Origin: Aeromonas aquatica
GTDB lineage: Bacteria; Pseudomonadota; Gammaproteobacteria; Enterobacterales; Aeromonadaceae
Direction: 5' to 3'
Assembly: GCF_000764655.1 (NCBI RefSeq)
Contig: NZ_JRGL01000007.1
Span: 62,001-126,000 of the forward strand
Length of the DNA: 64,000 nucleotides
Of this stretch, positions 59,586 to 64,000 are shown one piece after another. Each line of letters starts with the position of its first letter. Within the stretch, counting starts at the first letter, position 1. Position numbers and translations under genes: made by a program. The notes beneath the pieces are model-generated. The model worked only from the letters and a program-made list of their open reading frames with translations. It was not told where the DNA came from and did not search any database.

Positions 59586-61733
59586 TTACTTGAACAACCC
59601 CTTGAGCAGTTGATCCGCCACCCCCTTGATCCCCTCATCGTCGGCCTTGTCCCCCAGCAGCTTCTTGAGGCCGCGCTCGGCCTCCTTGCGGGCCTTCTCC
59701 TCCAGCACCTTGTTGTCGCTGAGCAGCTCCTTCACATCGAGCCGGTAGCTGGGAGCTTGCCAGTGGCCGCCGATGCGCACCGGTATGCTGATGTCCTTGA
59801 GCTCATCCACCGTCTTGCCCCCCTGCCCCTTGCTGCTCTCGACCACCGAGGTCAAAAACAGGAAGTCGAGGGTCTCGGGCACCAGCGCCGTCTGCCCCTG
59901 CCCCTGCACCCGCAGGGCCGGAGCGGCCAGCTGAATGTCGTTGCTGCTGGCGATCCCGTTCGCCAGCTGGAAGCTGGCGGTGAGGGCGCTGAAGTCGGTC
60001 TTGCGCACCTCCTTGACCTGCTCCGCCCCCTTGCCGGTCAGGGTAGCCCGCGCCTCGCGGATCATCTGTGCCAGGTTGACGCCGTGCAGGGCGCCATCGT
60101 GCAGGGCCAGGCTGACCTTGCCCTGCATCTGGCTGCGCAACGCCTGCTCGGACAGGCCATGACCCTGCACCTGTACCTCGAGATCCCCCTTGCCTTCCAG
60201 CAGATCGCTCTGGGCCAGGGTCTGCAGCAGCGGGCGCACATCCACCCCTTGCACCCGTTTGTGGACCTGATAGCTGGCGGGCTGCTGGCGGGCATCGAGC
60301 ACCCCGTTGGCGCTCACCTGGCCACCGGCCACCCCGGCATTGAACTGGCTGAAGCTGAGCTGACCCCCGGCCAAGGCGAGCCGCAGATCGACGGCGCTGA
60401 GATCCAGCCCCTTTACCCTCAGGTTGCCCAATTGCAACCGCCCGGCCAGATCCACCAGCTTGAGCACACTCAAGTCAGGCTCCACCGAGGAGAGAGCCTG
60501 TGCCCCCTGAGCGGGCGCAGCGGGTGCCGGGCTGGCGGTCGCCAGCGACGGGGCGGCAGCCTTGGCCTCGCCCTGCTTGCCGAGCCAGCCGTCGAGATCC
60601 AGCTTGTCCCCCTTGAGATCGAACTCCACTCTGGGCACGGCCCCCAGTCGCACTGTGCCGTTGCCGCTGAGCAGGGCATCATCCGCCCCCATCACCAGGT
60701 TGCTCAGGGTGATCAGTTGCTTGTCCAGCTCGGCGCGGGCAAAGCCCGCCAGCTTGAGGGCCAGCTGCGGGCGCGGCAGGGACTCCCCCTTCAGGTTGGC
60801 GCTCAGCACCGCATCCGAGACCTCCAGCAGTTGCAGATCCTTGTCGAGCCGCGCCTTGAGGGTACCCTCCAGCGAGCCGGCCAGGGCCGGCTGATCCCCA
60901 GCCCCCTCGGCGCCGTTCAGGCTCAGGATCAGGCTGCTCCACTCCCCCAGCGCCAGTCGATCGGCCTTGAGGCTGAAGCCATCCAGTCGCTGCGCCGGCG
61001 CACTCAGGCTGCCACTCAGGGTCAGCTCTTTCAGCGCGCTGTCCCGTGCATCCTCGGCCAGCTTGATCTGTGCCTGCCCCTTGAGCTCGAAGGCCAGCTT
61101 GCCTTGCTCTCCCTTGGCGGCCAGGGTCACTGGCACCCACTGACCCAGGGTCAGCCTGCCCAGATTGAGGTCGAGCCGCTCGAGGCGAGACTCGGTGCCC
61201 TTGTGATCGTCCCGCACCAGGGCGCTGGCCTGCTCAAGCACCACCCCCTGCAACTCGATCTGCCAGGGTTGGCCCTCCTTCCCGGTAACCGGGCTGGCCG
61301 GCGCCGGGGTGTCGCCCGCGGGCGGTACGTTCTTGCTCCGATCCAGGACGAGATCCTGCAGGTTGGAGCTGCCATCGGCCCGGGTCTGGATGAAGAGATG
61401 GGCCCCGTTCAAGGTGATCTCGCCTATCTCCAGCCGGTGAGAGAGCAGCGGCAGCAGGGCGACCGAGGCGTCCCCCCGCTCGACCCGGATGAGATCCGGC
61501 TCGGCAAAACCGGCGGGGTTGCGCAGCGCAACCTTCTCGAGAGAGAGGCCGAGGCTCGGCCAGAAGCGCCAGCCGATATCCCCCGCCATCACCAGCTCGC
61601 GGCCCGTGTTCTTTTTCACCTGCTCCGCCAGCTGGGGTTTGAACTGGTTCGGGTCGATCAGGCTGACCAGGGCGGCGATGGCGATCAGGGCGGCCAACGC
61701 CAGCCCCAGCAGTATGTAGATGATCTTCTTCAC
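59586..61733 (-). CDS. asmA: AsmA family protein
   Basis: 715 aa. An N-terminal membrane anchor (IIYILLGLALAALIAIAALV) precedes the AsmA signature (DPNQFKPQLAEQVKKNTGRELVMAG) and a long beta-rich periplasmic region. AsmA-like proteins belong to the bridge-like lipid-transfer group thought to carry phospholipids to the outer membrane. A Pro/Ala-rich low-complexity linker lies near residues 390-410. Typical position alone; no operon partner. Confidence 0.92.
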   Translation of the reverse strand: MKKIIYILLGLALAALIAIAALVSLIDPNQFKPQLAEQVKKNTGRELVMAGDIGWRFWPSLGLSLEKVALRNPAGFAEPDLIRVERGDASVALLPLLSHRLEIGEITLNGAHLFIQTRADGSSNLQDLVLDRSKNVPPAGDTPAPASPVTGKEGQPWQIELQGVVLEQASALVRDDHKGTESRLERLDLNLGRLTLGQWVPVTLAAKGEQGKLAFELKGQAQIKLAEDARDSALKELTLSGSLSAPAQRLDGFSLKADRLALGEWSSLILSLNGAEGAGDQPALAGSLEGTLKARLDKDLQLLEVSDAVLSANLKGESLPRPQLALKLAGFARAELDKQLITLSNLVMGADDALLSGNGTVRLGAVPRVEFDLKGDKLDLDGWLGKQGEAKAAAPSLATASPAPAAPAQGAQALSSVEPDLSVLKLVDLAGRLQLGNLRVKGLDLSAVDLRLALAGGQLSFSQFNAGVAGGQVSANGVLDARQQPASYQVHKRVQGVDVRPLLQTLAQSDLLEGKGDLEVQVQGHGLSEQALRSQMQGKVSLALHDGALHGVNLAQMIREARATLTGKGAEQVKEVRKTDFSALTASFQLANGIASSNDIQLAAPALRVQGQGQTALVPETLDFLFLTSVVESSKGQGGKTVDELKDISIPVRIGGHWQAPSYRLDVKELLSDNKVLEEKARKEAERGLKKLLGDKADDEGIKGVADQLLKGLFK

Positions 61734-62057
61734 GATGGCTCCTCAATGCAGATCCTGTGGCTGACTATACCACCGGGGGGATGACAGATGGCGCACTGCC
61801 GCCAAAACGGGGAAATACCGAGACAGGGATGGTCGCGGCCGTCCCCTCTGGCCCCCTCCCGGAGACCCCGAATTCATGGCCCTGGCGGCCGCCGACGCCC
61901 TCCCCAAAAAGCGATGCCACCGGACGCCGGGCCAGCCACCCGCCCCGGCATATCAGGTTTTTCACTTTGGTTTTGCGCTTTATTTTGTTTGTTATCCGGC
62001 ACTTGGGTCACAGGATGGCATAACTGACTGACCACAGCGACCCGCTCAGGATATTCC
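61734..62057. other. 324-bp divergent gap, no gene seen
   Basis: Between asmA and the PLP-enzyme gene. The asmA half is GC-rich; 61955-62005 is a T-rich tract. A weak promoter candidate TTTTCA-16-TATTTT (near 61964-61991) faces the plus strand; an AGGAT Shine-Dalgarno serves the ATG at 62058. No riboswitch or tRNA recognised. Confidence 0.5.
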
Positions 62058-63269
62058 ATGCCGTACAGCTATCTCTCACATCTGCGCTGCAGCAAGACAG
62101 GCGAGATCCATGATGCCGATCAGCCCCAGCAACTGAGCCGGGTCGGGGCACCGCTGCTTGCCAGCTACGATCTCGAGGCCCTGAAACAGGTCTGGCGGCC
62201 GGCCGATCTGCTGGGGCGCCCCGCCACCCTGTGGCGCTATCACGAGCTGCTGCCGGTGCGCGATCCCGCCCAGGTGGTCACCCTGGGAGAGGGCTTCACC
62301 CCGCTGTTGCCCCTGCCGACGCTGGGCAAGCAGATAGGTATCCCGGATCTCTGGATGAAGGATGAGAGCATCATCCCCACCGGCTCCTTCAAGGCCCGTG
62401 GCGCCGCGGTCGGCGTGTCCCGAGCCCGCGAGCTCGGCGTCACTCACTTCGCCATGCCCACCAACGGCAATGCCGGCGCGGCATGGGCGCTCTACGGTGC
62501 TCGCGCCGGACTGCGCAGCACCATCGTCATGCCCCAGGCGGCACCCGCCATCACCCGGTTGGAGACCTCCCTGGCCGGTACCCGCCTCTATCTGGTGGAC
62601 GGCCTCATCAGCGATGCCGGCCGTCAGGTGGCCCAGGCGGTGGCGGAGCAGTCTCTGTTCGACGCCTCCACCCTGAAGGAGCCTTACCGCATCGAGGGCA
62701 AGAAGACCATGGGGCTGGAAATCGCCGAGCAGCTTGGCTGGACCCTGCCGGACGTGATCCTCTACCCCACCGGCGGCGGGGTCGGTCTCATCGGCATCTA
62801 CAAGGCGCTGCGGGAATTGCAGGAGCTCGGTTGGATAAAAGGGGAGCTGCCCCGACTGGTGGCGGTGCAGGCGAGCGGCTGCGCCCCCATAGTGCAGGCC
62901 TGGCAGCAGGGAGCCAGCGAGTCGACGTTCTGGCCGGACTCCCAGACCCTGGCCTTTGGTATCAATGTGCCCAAGGCGCTGGGGGACTTTCTGGTGCTCG
63001 ACGCCCTCTACAGCACCAACGGCTATGCCATCGCCGTGGACGACAGGGCCATCCAGGCGGAGATCCGCCAGCTCGCCTCCCGTGAGGGCAGCTTCGTCTG
63101 CCCGGAGGGAGCCGCCGCCTTCGCCGCCGCCCGCCAATTACGGGAAGCGGGCTGGATCAAGGAGCACGAGCGGGTGGTGGTGCTCAACACCGGCGCCGGC
63201 ATCAAGTATCCGGACGCCATCACTGTGCTGCCTCAGCGGCTGCGCCGTGACGGGAGGATCCCCGCATGA
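62058..63269 (+). CDS. Threonine synthase-like PLP enzyme
   Basis: 403-aa fold-type II PLP protein of the threonine synthase / diaminopropionate lyase group. N-terminal region LRCSKTGEIHDADQPQQLSRVG resembles the partial zinc-finger segment of class II threonine synthases. The Schiff-base Lys is K112 in GSFKARGAA; the phosphate loop is PTGGGVGLIG. It overlaps an amino-acid ABC permease gene by 4 bp, so it may act on an imported amino acid rather than in threonine synthesis. Reaction unproven. Confidence 0.85.
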   Translation: MPYSYLSHLRCSKTGEIHDADQPQQLSRVGAPLLASYDLEALKQVWRPADLLGRPATLWRYHELLPVRDPAQVVTLGEGFTPLLPLPTLGKQIGIPDLWMKDESIIPTGSFKARGAAVGVSRARELGVTHFAMPTNGNAGAAWALYGARAGLRSTIVMPQAAPAITRLETSLAGTRLYLVDGLISDAGRQVAQAVAEQSLFDASTLKEPYRIEGKKTMGLEIAEQLGWTLPDVILYPTGGGVGLIGIYKALRELQELGWIKGELPRLVAVQASGCAPIVQAWQQGASESTFWPDSQTLAFGINVPKALGDFLVLDALYSTNGYAIAVDDRAIQAEIRQLASREGSFVCPEGAAAFAAARQLREAGWIKEHERVVVLNTGAGIKYPDAITVLPQRLRRDGRIPA

Positions 63270-63931
63270 CCTTCGACTGGGCCTTCATCCTCTCCACCCT
63301 GCCCGCCTTCGGCAAGTCGGTCTGGGTCACCTTGCAGCTTGGCACCATCGTGATCCTCACCTCCCTCGTGGTGGCCCTGCTCAATGTGACGCTGCTCGGG
63401 CTGCACAAGCCAGCGCTCAGTGCCCTGGTGCGCGGCTATGTGGAGCTGGCCCGCAACACGCCGCTGCTGATCCAGCTGTTCTTCCTCTACTTCGGGCTGC
63501 CGGCGCTGGGGCTGTCCCTGTCGGGCTTTGCCACTGCGGTGATCGCCATGACCTTCCTCGGCGGCGGCTACCTGACAGAGGCGCTGCGGGCCGGGGTGCA
63601 AGCTGTGCCCCACAGCCAACTGGAGGCGGGCCAGGCCATCGGCCTCTCCCGCTGGCAACTGCTGCGCCACGTGCAGTTGCCTCAGGCCTGGCTCGCCAGC
63701 CTGCCGGCGCTGTTTGCAAACTTCATCTTCCTGCTGAAAGAGACGACCGTGGCCTCCGCGGTGGCGGTGCCGGAGCTGCTCTACACCACCAAGAACTACA
63801 TCGCCCTCTACTACAAGACCTACGAGATGCTGGCGATGCTGACCCTGATGTGCGTGCTGATCTTCCTGCCGCTGTCCCTCGCCCTGCGAGCGCTGGAGAG
63901 GAGGCTGCAACATGGTCAGTTCGGTTACTGA
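63266..63931 (+). CDS. Amino-acid ABC transporter permease (HisM/GlnP type)
   Basis: 221-aa inner-membrane permease. The typical N-terminal TLQLGTIVILTSLVVALLNV, RNTPLLIQLFFLYFGLPALG and the EAA loop GGGYLTEALRAGVQAVPHSQLEAGQAIGLSRWQ are present. The ATG overlaps the upstream stop (ATGA) and the next gene starts 20 bp before this stop, showing a tightly coupled operon. Confidence 0.94.
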   Translation: MTFDWAFILSTLPAFGKSVWVTLQLGTIVILTSLVVALLNVTLLGLHKPALSALVRGYVELARNTPLLIQLFFLYFGLPALGLSLSGFATAVIAMTFLGGGYLTEALRAGVQAVPHSQLEAGQAIGLSRWQLLRHVQLPQAWLASLPALFANFIFLLKETTVASAVAVPELLYTTKNYIALYYKTYEMLAMLTLMCVLIFLPLSLALRALERRLQHGQFGY

Positions 63932-64000
63932 GTCGCGGATGCAGGCGCGGATCCCGATATGGACACTGATCTTTCTGCCGTTGCCATCGTCCACCCTGCA
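63912..64000 (+). CDS. Start of the next transporter-operon gene (runs off the window)
   Basis: An ATG overlaps the permease end by 20 bp and opens a frame MVSSVTESRMQARIPIWTLI then a hydrophobic stretch to the window edge. By position it is probably a second ABC permease or the substrate-binding protein; too little is visible to decide. An in-frame ATG nine codons later (63939) is an alternative start. Confidence 0.5.
   Translation, partial: MVSSVTESRMQARIPIWTLIFLPLPSSTL

Noticed and set aside
59610-61784. Plus-strand open frame of about 720 codons opposite asmA
   Set aside because: Antisense to asmA, which has clear family features; the opposite frame has none.

Overview
The window is about 64 kb of a GC-rich gammaproteobacterial chromosome. 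It is most likely Aeromonas: the protein sequences sit close to but outside the Enterobacterales, and the gene order combines rpsU-yqeY-dnaG-rpoD, truD-surE-pcm-yqaA-nlpD-rpoS, rpoE-rseABC-lepA-lepB-rnc-era-recO-pdxJ and epd-pgk-fbaA. The genus is inferred from protein resemblance, not from a search. No rRNA, tRNA, CRISPR, prophage or insertion sequence was seen. Almost everything is core housekeeping DNA.

Layout. 1-4.0 kb (minus): macromolecular synthesis operon (rpsU, yqeY, dnaG, 5' two thirds of rpoD), with tsaD divergent. 5.2-19.9 kb (minus): rpoS, nlpD, yqaA, pcm, surE, truD, ispF, ispD, ftsB, then eno, pyrG, mazG, relA, rlmD. 20.2-24.4 kb (plus): barA, yehS, amiD. 24.5-33.6 kb (minus): one long envelope-stress, translation and RNA-processing cluster running from an autoregulated sigma-E promoter through rpoE, rseA, rseB, a frameshifted rseC, lepA, lepB, rnc, era, recO and pdxJ. 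33.7-41.9 kb: nadB, sdhE/ygfX, ygfZ, a LysR/PACE efflux pair, an unknown coiled-coil protein, cutA-dsbD and an unknown lipoprotein. 42-50.9 kb (minus): a puuB-like oxidase, fbaA, pgk, epd, a ROK kinase, hemE, nudC and an SH3 membrane protein. 51-56.7 kb: a potassium channel divergent from a minimal chemoreceptor, a GNAT enzyme and glnE. 56.9-64 kb: a lone AT-rich HsdR-N-like nuclease, a ygfF-like reductase, a small secreted Cys-rich protein, asmA, and a threonine-synthase-like PLP gene starting an amino-acid ABC transporter operon.

The most unusual signal is structural. At five gene borders a piece of a gene end (about 30-95 bp) is tandemly repeated as diverged copies next to the intact gene: the 3' ends of rlmD (three copies), recO (two), rnc (two) and probably rseC (two), and the 5' end of barA (three). 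The copies keep recognisable protein tails and often the stop codon, or the start region of the next gene. They lengthen what are compact or overlapping junctions in relatives. I know of no named element that explains this. The second accessory signal is the isolated AT-rich nuclease gene between glnE and ygfF.
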